A DNA stretch of 64,000 bases from Duganella sp. Root336D2 (GCF_001425005.1 NZ_LMDB01000005.1:59675-123674); one strand, 5' to 3'; shown: positions 1 through 7,696, counted from the stretch's first letter. Notes: generated by a model not told the origin, from the letters alone. Numbers and translations: made by a program.

Positions 1-119
1 GCTATCACCTGAAACCTGCTGGCAAGAATCTCGCGGATCGCTTGCGTAGCCAGCAGAAGGAACTAACCGCCCGCCTGGAGCGACGTATAGGAAAGGATGT
101 GACCCTGACCATACTCTAA
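1..119 (+). CDS. C-terminal end of a T3SS protein, probably SctP/HrpP (partial)
   Basis: The reading frame enters from the left edge and stops at 117-119, giving about 38 residues ending in RRIGKDVTLTIL. This short beta-type tail resembles the end of the needle/hook-length control family (SctP, HrpP, FliK-like). That identity rests mainly on position: in Hrp1-type clusters hrpP immediately precedes hrcQ, and here sctQ starts only 13 bp downstream. Too little is present to identify a domain, so the name is an inference. Confidence 0.5.
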   Translation, partial: YHLKPAGKNLADRLRSQQKELTARLERRIGKDVTLTIL

Positions 120-132
120 GCGGAGGGCCGAA

Positions 133-1152
133 ATGGCTGAAACGGAGTGGCTGCCTGCCGCGCATGCGAAGACCGTGCGATTGCAGAAAGATGCGATCGG
201 CGCCGCCAGTGCTGCATTGAGCCGCCGCGTGGCATGCGGCTTGTGGTGCAGCCATGCCGGCATGGCGCTGCACCTCGAATGCGCCGCGCTGCCCGCCGAT
301 CCGCAGCCGGAAGCCGGCAGCACCGCTATCGGACTGGAGGGCCCGCATGGAATGTTCTACCTGGAGGACGGCGCGGCGCTGCTGCATGGCCTGACCGGGA
401 TCGACCCCATGGCGGCGGCGCAGGCGCCGGTGGCCCAGCGCGAGTGGATCGATGGAGCGCTGCTGGGCCGCCTGGCGGGCACGCCGCTGGGCGGCATGCG
501 TACGCTGCGGCGCGGCGCGGTGCCGCCAGCAGGGTTCGCGCTGACCGCCATGTACCTGCGTCTTGACGATGGCGCGCATATGACCGGTGCGCGCATCGGC
601 GCCACGCCCGAATCCTGGCTCGCCCTGCTGGAACGCCACCAATGGCAGCCCAGGGCGCAGCCGCTGGGAGCATTGGCAACGCTGCGCATTTCGCTGCCGG
701 TCACGCTGGCCAGCCACGTCCTGGCGCCATCGGCGCTGCAGGAACTGGGCGTGGGCGACATCATCCTGCCGGACAGCACCCGTTTCGATACGCAGGGCCT
801 GGGCCGCCTGCCGCTTGGCGGCATGCAGGCGCGGGTGCGCTATGCGGCGCCAGGCCTGCTCACCATACTCACCATGGAGACGCAATTGAACTACGACAGC
901 GAAGACGAAGCGGGCGGCATACAGGATGCTGCCCTGGACCAGCTGCCGCTGGCCCTCAGTTTTGAACTGGGCACGCTCCAGCTGAGCCTGGGCCAGCTGC
1001 GCACCCTGGCCAGCGGCGCCGTGCTGCAGCTTTCCCAGGGCAGTGCCGACAGTATCGCCATCGTGTGCGCCGGCCGCCACCTTGGGCGCGGCGAGGCGGT
1101 GGACGTCGATGGACGCCTGGGGGTGCGCATCACGTCCTGGAGTGCGGCATGA
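133..1152 (+). CDS. sctQ: T3SS cytoplasmic ring (sorting platform) protein SctQ/HrcQ
   Basis: 339 residues, starting at an ATG behind a GGAGGG ribosome site. SctQ builds the cytoplasmic C-ring (sorting platform) of the injectisome and receives chaperone-substrate complexes. The C-terminal part (about residues 190-335) shows the SpoA/surface-presentation pattern: LRISLPVTLASHVL, ELGVGDIILPDS, then a second copy with LPLALSFELGTLQLSLGQLRTLASGAVL and GEAVDVDGRLGVRIT near the end. It is one full-length gene rather than the split hrcQa/hrcQb of P. syringae. Its stop overlaps the sctR start (ATGA), so the two are translationally coupled. Confidence 0.9.
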   Translation: MAETEWLPAAHAKTVRLQKDAIGAASAALSRRVACGLWCSHAGMALHLECAALPADPQPEAGSTAIGLEGPHGMFYLEDGAALLHGLTGIDPMAAAQAPVAQREWIDGALLGRLAGTPLGGMRTLRRGAVPPAGFALTAMYLRLDDGAHMTGARIGATPESWLALLERHQWQPRAQPLGALATLRISLPVTLASHVLAPSALQELGVGDIILPDSTRFDTQGLGRLPLGGMQARVRYAAPGLLTILTMETQLNYDSEDEAGGIQDAALDQLPLALSFELGTLQLSLGQLRTLASGAVLQLSQGSADSIAIVCAGRHLGRGEAVDVDGRLGVRITSWSAA

Positions 1153-1808
1153 TGAACGGACAGACGGACGTCGTCTCATTCTCGCTGATGCTGGCGGGGC
1201 TGGCACTGATCCCGCTGCTGGTGGTCACGACGACGTCCTTCCTGAAGCTGTCCATGGTCATGCTGGTGCTGCGCAGCGCCATCGGCGTGCAGCAAGTGCC
1301 GCCCACGCTGGCGATCTACGGTATTGCATTGGTGCTGACCGGCTTCATCATGGCGCCGACGATCCAGCAGATCGGGCAGCGCATGGCGCAGCCGGCGCCG
1401 CCGGGAACCGCTGTGCAGGCGCCGCCAGGCCTGGCCAAGGCGATCGACGCTTTCGAGCCGTTGCGCGCATTCATGATCAAGCATGGCAATCCGGACCAGC
1501 GCGAACTGTTCCTGGCATCGGCAAAGAAGCTGTGGCCGGAGGACTATGCGAAACAGGCGCGCAACAACGACCTGCTGGTACTGATTCCGGCTTTTGTGGT
1601 TTCCGAGCTGCAGGCCGGTTACGAAATCGGCTTCCTGATCTACATCCCGTTCGTGGTGATCGACCTGCTGGTATCGAACCTGTTGATGGCGCTCGGCATG
1701 CAGCAGGTCAGCCCGCAAACCATCACCATTCCGCTCAAGCTGCTGCTGTTTACCCTGGTTGGCGGCTGGGGCAAGCTGCTGCATGCGCTGGCCGCCTCTT
1801 ACGCCTGA
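1149..1808 (+). CDS. sctR: T3SS export apparatus inner-membrane protein SctR/HrcR
   Basis: 219 residues, the usual length for the FliP/SctR family. The protein forms the core of the export gate with SctS and SctT in the inner membrane. The family signature is clear near the N-terminus (TTTSFLKLSMVMLVLRSAIG), followed by VPPTLAIYGIALVL and a C-terminal pair of membrane helices with YIPFVVIDLLVSNLLMALGM and the conserved KLLLFTLVGGW. The start at 1149 overlaps the sctQ stop. The frame is open further upstream, but that extension runs inside sctQ and does not look like an export-gate protein. Confidence 0.95.
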   Translation: MMNGQTDVVSFSLMLAGLALIPLLVVTTTSFLKLSMVMLVLRSAIGVQQVPPTLAIYGIALVLTGFIMAPTIQQIGQRMAQPAPPGTAVQAPPGLAKAIDAFEPLRAFMIKHGNPDQRELFLASAKKLWPEDYAKQARNNDLLVLIPAFVVSELQAGYEIGFLIYIPFVVIDLLVSNLLMALGMQQVSPQTITIPLKLLLFTLVGGWGKLLHALAASYA

Positions 1809-1818
1809 AAGGAACCCC

Positions 1819-2082
1819 GTGGCAGATACCTTGAACTTTTTCCAGCAGGGCCTGTGGCTGGCCGTGATGCTTTCCGCGCCGCCGCTGGTCATCGCAACCC
1901 TGTGCGGCGTGACCGTCTCGCTGGTGCAGGCGGTGACGCAGATCCAGGACCAGACCTTGCCCTATGTGGTCAAGCTGGTGGCCGTCGCCGTTACCCTGGC
2001 GAGCATGGGACGCTGGATCGGCGTGCAACTGATCCAGCTCACGGACCTGGCGTTCACCATGCTGCCCGCCGTGGGGCGCTAA
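1819..2082 (+). CDS. sctS: T3SS export apparatus protein SctS/HrcS
   Basis: 87 residues from a GTG start with an AAAGGAA ribosome site 10 bp after the sctR stop. This is the FliQ/SctS family: a two-helix membrane hairpin of the export gate. The diagnostic motif VTQIQDQTLPYVVKLVAV is present between the helices. A longer frame from 1759 would overlap sctR and would add a tail not seen in the family, so GTG 1819 is chosen. The next gene, sctT, begins 3 bp after its stop. Confidence 0.93.
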   Translation: MADTLNFFQQGLWLAVMLSAPPLVIATLCGVTVSLVQAVTQIQDQTLPYVVKLVAVAVTLASMGRWIGVQLIQLTDLAFTMLPAVGR

Positions 2083-2085
2083 GCA

Positions 2086-2883
2086 ATGCAATCGTCGTTG
2101 CTGCTCGATATACAGAATGCACTGGTGGCGCTGGCACTGGTGACGCCGCGCGTGCTGGTGTGCCTGGTGATATTGCCGGGGTTTGGCCTGAACGTCCTGA
2201 CCGGCATGGCGAAGAACATGGCCGCAATGGCCATTGCGCTGCCGGCCGCGCTGCCGACCTATTATGCGGTGCAGCGTTTCGGGCCCGATATGCTGACCTG
2301 CAGCATGCTGATCTTCAAGGAGGCTGCCATCGGCCTGCTGCTGGGGGTATTGACGACCATGCCGCTGTGGGCGGTGCAGTCGGTCGGCTCGATCCTGGAC
2401 AGCCAGCGTTCGCCGATCCAGATCCAGAGCAACAACGCCGGGGTCGACCGCGATGCCAGCATCATCGGCGGCGTGATGGTGCAGGCTGTCGTGCTGGTGA
2501 TGGTGCAGGCCGGCCTGTTCGTCGCCCTGGCGCGCATCCTCGTCGAAAGCTACGCGGCCTGGCCTGCCTGGTCGCTGGCGCCGCCGTACGAGGCGGGGCA
2601 TCTGGACTTGCTGGTCAAGCGTTTCGGCGAGCTTTTCTGGCACATCGTGGTGTACGGCGCGCCCGTAATCATTCCATTGATCCTGATCGAACTGGCCTTT
2701 GCCCTGATCGGCGTGTTTGCGCCCAACCTGCAGGTGTCGTTCGCTTCGTCGCCGATCAAAAGCCTGACGGGCGTGGTGATCCTGCTGTTGTACTGGCCGA
2801 CCCTGTCGCATCACGTAGCAGGCGACTTCTCCAACCTGCTGGACCTTGCGGCCAGCCTGCTGGGCGCCCGGCACGGGCCGTGA
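2086..2883 (+). CDS. sctT: T3SS export apparatus protein SctT/HrcT
   Basis: 265 residues, multi-spanning inner-membrane protein of the FliR/SctT family, which completes the SctRST export gate. Typical features are the hydrophobic N-terminal region (ALALVTPRVLVCLVILPGF), a polar loop containing RSPIQIQSNNAG, and the late helices with LILIELAFALIGVFAPNLQVSFASSPIKSL. The length fits the family (about 260). It lies in the sctRSTU block with only 3 bp to sctS. Confidence 0.93.
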   Translation: MQSSLLLDIQNALVALALVTPRVLVCLVILPGFGLNVLTGMAKNMAAMAIALPAALPTYYAVQRFGPDMLTCSMLIFKEAAIGLLLGVLTTMPLWAVQSVGSILDSQRSPIQIQSNNAGVDRDASIIGGVMVQAVVLVMVQAGLFVALARILVESYAAWPAWSLAPPYEAGHLDLLVKRFGELFWHIVVYGAPVIIPLILIELAFALIGVFAPNLQVSFASSPIKSLTGVVILLLYWPTLSHHVAGDFSNLLDLAASLLGARHGP

Positions 2884-2904
2884 CCGCCTCGCGAGGAGCG
2901 CAGC

Positions 2905-4053
2905 ATGAGCGAAGAAAAGAACGAAGAGCCCACAGACAAGAAGATCGACGATGCCCGAAAGAAGGGCCAGGTCGCGTCCAGCCGCGACCTGGCCCGGCTG
3001 GCAACCCTGGTCGCTGTGGCGGAAGCGGCTTTCGCGACAGAGCCACTGTGGCGCGAAAAGCTGGACGGACTGTTCGAGCTGGGGATCGCCAGTGTGGGGC
3101 GTCCTTTCGAGGCTACGCTGTGGGATATGCTGCAGGCCGCGGGCACCCTGCTGATCGTTACTTTCTGCTGCTTCCTGATCTGCATCGTGGCAGGCGTTGC
3201 GGCGCATTGGGGGCAGTTCGGTGTCCTGATCGCGCCGGAAGCGGTCACCCCCAAGTTCGACAAGCTGAATCCCGTCAACGGCTTCAAGCAGCTGTTCTCG
3301 AAGAAGAAGCTGGTCGAACTGCTGATCGCTGTCGGCAAGGCTGCCTTGATCGGCTGGACGGTGTACGTGCTGGCGCGCGGCGCGCTGCCGGCGATCGTCC
3401 AGCTCTCCACCGGCGAACCGAAGGATGCCTACTTTGGCTTCATCGCGGTACTGAAGTCCATCTTCCACTCTGTCGTCATCATCTGCCTGGGCCTGGCTGC
3501 GATCGATTTCGCGACGCAGAAGTACTTCCACAAGAAAGAGCTGATGATGGACATGGAGGAGATCAAGCGCGAGTACAAGGAATCGGAGGGTGACCCGATG
3601 GTCAAGGGGCAGCGCAAGCAGCTGGCGCGCCAATGGGCCAACGAGGCGCCGGTGGAACGCACCGACGACGCCAATGCCGTGGTGGTCAACCCGAGCCACT
3701 TCGCGGTGGCGCTGTTCTACGATCCCGAGGCTGGCATGGTGCCGCGGGTGCTGGCCAAGGGGCGCGACGCGACGGCGCAGGCCATGATGGCGCGCGCCCG
3801 CCTGCGCGGCATACCGGTTATCCGCCATGTGTGGCTGGCCCGCACCCTGTATGCCGGCTGCAAGCCGGACATGGACGTGCCGCGCGCCAGCTACGAAGCG
3901 GTAGCCCAGGTTTTCGCCGTGGTGCTGGAACTGCAGCGCATGGGGCAGCAGGGCGGCGAAGTGGAGCTGGAAGAACATGGCTATCCGCCGCCAGGCCTGC
4001 CGGGCTGGAGTGCGGACGAAGCGGCGGCGCAAGGAGACCGTAATGCGCATTAA
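2905..4053 (+). CDS. sctU: T3SS substrate-specificity switch SctU/HrcU, NPSH variant
   Basis: 382 residues. SctU/FlhB controls the switch in exported substrates by cleaving itself in its cytoplasmic domain. The N-terminus carries the typical EEKNEEPTDKKIDDARKKGQV segment (family signature: kinds of T-xKKxxDARKKGQV), followed by four membrane helices and a cytoplasmic domain with NAVVVNPSHFAVALFYDP. The autocleavage motif, normally NPTH, reads NPSH at residues 262-265; N and H are kept and Thr is replaced by Ser. The C-terminal tail after about residue 345 is acidic and Pro/Ala-rich. The last 11 bp overlap the next gene. Start ATG 2905 follows a GAGGAG ribosome site. Confidence 0.94.
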   Translation: MSEEKNEEPTDKKIDDARKKGQVASSRDLARLATLVAVAEAAFATEPLWREKLDGLFELGIASVGRPFEATLWDMLQAAGTLLIVTFCCFLICIVAGVAAHWGQFGVLIAPEAVTPKFDKLNPVNGFKQLFSKKKLVELLIAVGKAALIGWTVYVLARGALPAIVQLSTGEPKDAYFGFIAVLKSIFHSVVIICLGLAAIDFATQKYFHKKELMMDMEEIKREYKESEGDPMVKGQRKQLARQWANEAPVERTDDANAVVVNPSHFAVALFYDPEAGMVPRVLAKGRDATAQAMMARARLRGIPVIRHVWLARTLYAGCKPDMDVPRASYEAVAQVFAVVLELQRMGQQGGEVELEEHGYPPPGLPGWSADEAAAQGDRNAH

Positions 4054-4513
4054 GAGCAAGGAGATGCTGGGGCAGTCGCCGCCCGCTCCGGCGGCGCAAG
4101 CGGAAGCGCCGCCAGCGCCGCACTGCAAGCAGGCCAAAGCACCGCGGCCGCGCCCCCCGCGTTCGCAGATGGCGGGCGGCTGCCTGCTGTACAAGCCGGA
4201 GTCCGTCGCACTGGACGCCGATGCGATGTGCGATGACGGCGTGCCGGCGCTCCCACTTCCCGGGCGGGCGCAGGAGCCGGATGGTGCGGGCGAGTCCGAC
4301 GGGGAAGACCGGGCGCGGCATCTCGCCATGGCGGGCGGCCAGGCCCATCCCTTGCTGCGCCGGCTGCTGCCGAAACCCGCAGCGGCGCTGCCGCCGGTGC
4401 GCCCGGGCTCTCGGCTGGCCTGCGAACGGCGCTGCGGCGGTGCCGGCTGCGACCCGGCCGACAGCCACGGCTGCGGCGGTGTGTACTGCCTCGATCCGCA
4501 GGAGCAATTGTGA
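4043..4513 (+). CDS. Cys-rich protein of unknown function in the T3SS cluster
   Basis: 156 residues, not recognised. ATG 4043 has an AAGGAG ribosome site and overlaps the end of sctU. Third codon positions are overwhelmingly G or C, as in the neighbouring genes, which supports real coding. The N-terminal third is Pro/Ala-rich (APAAQAEAPPAP), the middle is acidic (DGAGESDGEDRARH), and the last 30 residues hold five cysteines (CERRCGGAGC, HGCGGVYC). No signal peptide or membrane helix is visible. The stop codon ends 1 bp before the HrpL box that drives sctI, so it is the last gene of the sctQ-U transcription unit. It could be a secreted substrate, a regulator or a lineage-specific accessory protein. 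Confidence 0.6.
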   Translation: MRIKSKEMLGQSPPAPAAQAEAPPAPHCKQAKAPRPRPPRSQMAGGCLLYKPESVALDADAMCDDGVPALPLPGRAQEPDGAGESDGEDRARHLAMAGGQAHPLLRRLLPKPAAALPPVRPGSRLACERRCGGAGCDPADSHGCGGVYCLDPQEQL

Positions 4514-4514
4514 G

Positions 4515-4543
4515 GGAACCGCACGCGTTCCGCTTGCCACCCA
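4515..4543 (+). promoter_or_regulatory. HrpL-type promoter (hrp box) upstream of sctI
   Basis: GGAACC at 4515-4520, 16 bp, then CCACCCA at 4537-4543. This matches the known HrpL ECF-sigma consensus GGAACC-N15/16-CCACNNA at every defined position. It lies 34 bp upstream of the sctI start and just after the previous gene ends, as expected for the promoter of the sctI-J-K-L unit. Confidence 0.88.
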
Positions 4544-4577
4544 TCTGCAGTGGATTGAATTTCTTTCTGGAGACAGC

Positions 4578-4997
4578 GTGGACACTCGACTCAGCATGGC
4601 GGTGCAAGGCGCCGCATCCGGCCTGGCAGGCAAGCCAGGGCCGCAGGTTCCCGAGTCCGCTGCGGCGGGCGAGGGCGCGGCGACCTTCAAAGTGCAGCTG
4701 CAGGTGCAACAGCAGCAGTTCCGTTCCGGCGCCCAGCAGGACCTGGCGCCGCAAGCTGTCGGGAAAGACAGCCTGGCTGCCGCGATGGCCGAACGGGCCG
4801 CCGGCCTGGCGGGCGACGTCAACCGCCACCAGCAATATGTGTCGCGCATGCTGGAACGCGCCACGGCCAGCGGCGATTCGCTGCACCTGATGCATGCGAT
4901 GCTGGCACTGAACGATTACCAGCTGCGGGTGCAAACCATCTCGAAGGTGGTTTCACGTGCCGGCAGCTCCATCGATTCGCTGACCAAGCTGCAATAA
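4578..4997 (+). CDS. sctI: T3SS inner rod protein SctI (HrpB-like)
   Basis: 139 residues from GTG 4578, which has a well-spaced GGAG ribosome site; an in-frame ATG at 4596 has none. SctI connects the export gate to the needle or pilus. The C-terminal amphipathic helix, with NDYQLRVQTISKVVSRAG and SSIDSLTKLQ, closely follows the YscI/HrpB rod pattern of a helix ending in a DxLTKxQ-like tail. The N-terminal part is Gln- and Ala-rich. First gene of the unit behind the perfect hrp box; sctJ follows 5 bp later. In P. syringae the same position is preceded by hrpA (pilin) and hrpZ (harpin), which are absent here. Confidence 0.82.
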   Translation: MDTRLSMAVQGAASGLAGKPGPQVPESAAAGEGAATFKVQLQVQQQQFRSGAQQDLAPQAVGKDSLAAAMAERAAGLAGDVNRHQQYVSRMLERATASGDSLHLMHAMLALNDYQLRVQTISKVVSRAGSSIDSLTKLQ

Positions 4998-5002
4998 GCG
5001 CC

Positions 5003-5788
5003 ATGCTCAATCGCCTATTCCCCCTGGCGTTTTGCGTACTCGCGCTGGCCGGCTGCGGCAAGGCGGTAGTCCTGCAGGCTTCACTGCAGGACGCCGATGC
5101 CAATGAAATCGTCCTTGCACTCACCGGACAGGGCATCGAGGTCGAAAAGCACCAGGACAAGTCCGGTGTCAGCCTGACCGTCAAGGAAGCCGACCTGTCG
5201 CGCGCCACCAGCACCATGCAGGCGGCAGGACTGCCGCGCCGCAGCCGCTCCAACCTGGGCGAGGTTTTCAAAAAGCAGGGCATGATCTCCTCGCCGATGG
5301 AGGAGCGCGTGCGCTACATCCACGGCCTGTCGGAGGAGCTGGAATCGACCTTGCAGCTGTTCGACCGCGTGTTGTCGGCGCGGGTGCACGTGGTGCTGCC
5401 GGAGCGTATCGCCCCGGGCGAAGCGATCCAGCCGTCGTCGGCCGCGGTGTTCATACGCTATCGGCCGCCGCTGGATGAAGATGCCATCACGCCGCGTGTG
5501 CGGCGCCTGGTCTCGTCAAGCATACCGGGCTTGAGCGGGGAAGAGGGACGCAACAAGGTGTCGGTTGTGATGACGCCCGCTGAAGCGGCGCCCGCGCCGC
5601 CTGCCTGGACCAAGGTCGGACCGTTTCATGTGGCGCAGGAATCGGCCTCCGGCCTGCGTTTTGCGCTGGCGGTATTGGCTGTGCTGGTGCTGGCGGGGAT
5701 GGCCCATGCCGGCCATGGCCTGCTGCGCAACCATCGCCTGTTTGCCGGCTTGCGCAAACGGCGCGCGCCGGCAACGGCGGGAGAGTGA
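5003..5788 (+). CDS. sctJ: T3SS inner-membrane ring lipoprotein SctJ/HrcJ
   Basis: 261 residues. SctJ is the lipid-anchored inner-membrane ring component (YscJ/PrgK/FliF family). A lipoprotein signal ends in LALAGC with Cys18 as the lipidation site. Two ring-building domains follow: DADANEIVLALTGQGIEVEK and GLPRRSRSNLGEVFKKQGMISSP, with ERVRYIHGLSEELESTL and VLSARVHVVLPE. A single membrane helix lies near residues 217-237 (FALAVLAVLVLAGMAHAG), followed by a short basic tail. The stop overlaps the GTG start of sctK. Confidence 0.95.
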   Translation: MLNRLFPLAFCVLALAGCGKAVVLQASLQDADANEIVLALTGQGIEVEKHQDKSGVSLTVKEADLSRATSTMQAAGLPRRSRSNLGEVFKKQGMISSPMEERVRYIHGLSEELESTLQLFDRVLSARVHVVLPERIAPGEAIQPSSAAVFIRYRPPLDEDAITPRVRRLVSSSIPGLSGEEGRNKVSVVMTPAEAAPAPPAWTKVGPFHVAQESASGLRFALAVLAVLVLAGMAHAGHGLLRNHRLFAGLRKRRAPATAGE

Positions 5789-6381
5789 TTGTGGCGCATG
5801 CCGCGGCCGGGGAGTTCCTTGACTGGTGGTTCGATCCATCGATGCGGGCCGGCGCCGCTGCGCCGTTGTCCCGCCGCCTGGGCTACCGGCTCTGGTGCGG
5901 CGATCACGGCGTGCGCCCTGACTTCCCGCGCGCATTCGACAGCGGCTGGCAGCAATTCGCCGGATGCGAGGCGGCTGTGCTGCTCCATGCGGCCCGGCTC
6001 TACGGGGCTTTGCTTGCCGTACGCGAGGGCAGGCATGGTGCGTTGGCCGAACTGCACTCTGGAGAGCGGCGCTGGAGCCTTGCCACGGCCGCTATCCAGC
6101 CGCTCGCAAGGCTTTGCCAGCCAGGCGGGGACCTTCAATGCGACGGCTTGCGCGAGTTTGCCTGCGCCATGGAGGCCGGCTTTCCCGGCATGTGGGACCG
6201 CCTGCGCCTGTCGTTGCCAGCCGAACCGGCTGCCGATGCGGGTGCTGCGCTGACGGCGTTCGTCCTGCGTGGCATGGCCGCAGGGGCGGCCAGCGGGGCG
6301 GCGGCGCGCAGGCGCCTGCGCTGCTGGTGCTTGTGCCTTGAGCAAGCCGGCAAAGGGCGATTACAAGGAGAATCTGCATGA
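5785..6381 (+). CDS. sctK: T3SS sorting-platform protein SctK (HrpD-like)
   Basis: 198 residues. The assignment follows its place between sctJ and sctL, its size, and its N-terminal FLDWWFDPSM and RLGYRLWCGDHG segments, which fit the weakly conserved YscK/HrpD family linking the sorting platform to the inner-membrane ring. The start is either GTG 5785 (overlapping the sctJ stop) or GTG 5791. Sequence conservation in this family is low, so synteny carries most of the weight. Its stop overlaps the sctL ATG. Confidence 0.72.
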   Translation: MIVAHAAAGEFLDWWFDPSMRAGAAAPLSRRLGYRLWCGDHGVRPDFPRAFDSGWQQFAGCEAAVLLHAARLYGALLAVREGRHGALAELHSGERRWSLATAAIQPLARLCQPGGDLQCDGLREFACAMEAGFPGMWDRLRLSLPAEPAADAGAALTAFVLRGMAAGAASGAAARRRLRCWCLCLEQAGKGRLQGESA

Positions 6382-6977
6382 CCGGTTTCTGCAAAGCGCG
6401 CCTGGACGCGGACCCACGCCTGCAGCCGGCACACGGCATACTGCGCGGCGGCGCCATCGAGCGCACTGCCGATGCGCATGTGCTGGCGGGGCAGATCGTC
6501 GAGCAAGGCCGCCAGGAGGCGCAGCAACTGCTTGCGGCAGCCCAGGAAGAGGCTCGCCAGGCTGTCCACGAGGCGCAGGTGGGCGTGCTGGAACAGGCCA
6601 TGCGGCTGCAGCAAGGCATGGACGCGGCCATGGCCGAATTCGTGGACCAGGCGCAGCACATGGTCGCCGAATTGGCCGGCGCCTTGTACGACCGGCTGCT
6701 ACTTGAAACGACGGCGCGGGAAAAGGCAGCAGCAGGCTGCCGCCGCCTGCTGCGCGAAGCTCCGCCCAAGCTGGTGAATGCCGTGCTGCGCCTGCACCCG
6801 CAGGATATGCCGCCGCCGCATGGTTTGCCCTGGCCATGCGAAAGCGACGACAGGCTGGAGCCGGGCACTTGCAGGCTGGAGGCCGACAACGGCGAATGGC
6901 GCGCCGATTTCACAGCGGCGGCGGCGGCCCTGCGCCAGGCGCTTGCCAACCTGCCTGGCGTGCAGGCTGCCGCCTGA
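6378..6977 (+). CDS. sctL: T3SS stator protein SctL (HrpE-like)
   Basis: 199 residues, FliH/YscL family: the stator that holds the SctN ATPase under the export gate. The first 45 residues are extended, then a long Ala/Gln/Glu-rich helix runs through IVEQGRQEAQQLLAAAQEEA and AVHEAQVGVLEQAMRLQQGM, typical of the FliH coiled region. The C-terminal domain (about residues 115-199) is the SctN-binding half. ATG 6378 overlaps the sctK stop and has an AAGGAG site. It ends the sctI-J-K-L unit; a new promoter follows. Confidence 0.85.
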   Translation: MTGFCKARLDADPRLQPAHGILRGGAIERTADAHVLAGQIVEQGRQEAQQLLAAAQEEARQAVHEAQVGVLEQAMRLQQGMDAAMAEFVDQAQHMVAELAGALYDRLLLETTAREKAAAGCRRLLREAPPKLVNAVLRLHPQDMPPPHGLPWPCESDDRLEPGTCRLEADNGEWRADFTAAAAALRQALANLPGVQAAA

Positions 6978-6994
6978 ATTTTCCCGCGCAGGGC

Positions 6995-7023
6995 CGAACC
7001 GCCATCCCCCGCGGCGCCACTCA
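6995..7023 (+). promoter_or_regulatory. HrpL-type promoter (hrp box) upstream of the HrpF-like gene
   Basis: CGAACC at 6995-7000, 16 bp, then CCACTCA at 7017-7023. There is one mismatch to the HrpL consensus (C for the first G). It lies 28 bp upstream of the start at 7052. In P. syringae the hrpF-hrpG-hrcC unit also has its own HrpL promoter at this place, which supports the call. Confidence 0.75.
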
Positions 7024-7051
7024 CCTGTAAATCACCTTCCAGGAGAGCGCC

Positions 7052-7285
7052 ATGTCCAGCAAGCTGAACCCCGTTGTGCAATCCCTGCATCGCCTTGACC
7101 GCAAATTCGAAGGCATTGGCGAGCAGCTGCAGGAGTTTTACCGGCGCCAGGCCAACGGCGAAAAGCCCAATCCAAGCGAATTCACCCGCCTGCTGGAGCA
7201 GCAATCGCTGACCCATAGCGCGATGACCGCGCAATTCAACCTGCTGCAGAAACCCCTGAAAACCGTTCTCAACGAATCGAAATAA
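7052..7285 (+). CDS. Small T3SS protein in the HrpF position (pilin chaperone or needle-like)
   Basis: 77 residues with a GGAGAG ribosome site. No signal peptide; predicted as two helices joined by a turn at NGEKPNPSEF. It sits between sctL and the HrpG-like gene, the place of HrpF (about 74 residues) in Hrp1 clusters, where HrpF is needed for pilus subunit export. The two-helix shape with a central NPS turn also resembles SctF needle subunits, so a structural needle/pilus role is the main alternative. Identity by sequence alone is weak; the synteny is strong. Confidence 0.6.
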   Translation: MSSKLNPVVQSLHRLDRKFEGIGEQLQEFYRRQANGEKPNPSEFTRLLEQQSLTHSAMTAQFNLLQKPLKTVLNESK

Positions 7286-7288
7286 ACC

Positions 7289-7696
7289 ATGAGCGACGAT
7301 ATCGCACGCTGGCTCGAGGACCTGCCGGCCGACGCGCCCCTCGTTCTCGACGGCGAATCGGCCTGCCTGCAGCTCGCATCCGGCGGCGCCGAACTGGCTG
7401 CCATCCTGCTGCTCGAGGCGAGCGATGCCCAGGTCGAAGAAGCCGCGCGTACCGGTTTCCAGGGTGCCCGCCAGTTCGAAGCCGGCCTGGCCCTGCGGGC
7501 CGATGGCGCACTGGTCCTCTCGCAATGGCTGCCGCAGGCGGCAAGCTGGCTGGATGCCGCGCCGGCGCTGGAGCCATTGTTCAACCAGCTCGCCATGTGG
7601 CGCGCGGCGATGGCCCCTGTGCGCGCCCGCCAGCACATATCCGCCGACCAGAGCGAGCAGCGCATCCGTGCCCTGTTCGCGGGAGCGCAGCGATGA
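7289..7696 (+). CDS. T3SS chaperone-like protein in the HrpG position
   Basis: 135 residues. The alternation of short strands and helices (APLVLDGESACLQLAS, AELAAILLLEAS, GALVLSQWLP, then two helices) suits a small class I T3SS chaperone fold. In P. syringae HrpG lies here and acts as a chaperone-like partner of the regulator HrpV. No hrpV candidate is seen downstream of sctC in this window. It starts 3 bp after the previous gene and its stop overlaps the sctC ATG, so it is co-translated with the secretin. Confidence 0.6.
   Translation: MSDDIARWLEDLPADAPLVLDGESACLQLASGGAELAAILLLEASDAQVEEAARTGFQGARQFEAGLALRADGALVLSQWLPQAASWLDAAPALEPLFNQLAMWRAAMAPVRARQHISADQSEQRIRALFAGAQR

Noticed and set aside
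1812..1840. GGAACC before sctS as a HrpL box
   Set aside because: No -10 element follows, and the gene is tightly coupled to sctR.
1750..4524. A 924-residue minus-strand open frame across sctS to sctU
   Set aside because: Antisense to four well-recognised export genes; its translation is His/Gln/Arg-rich without any domain.
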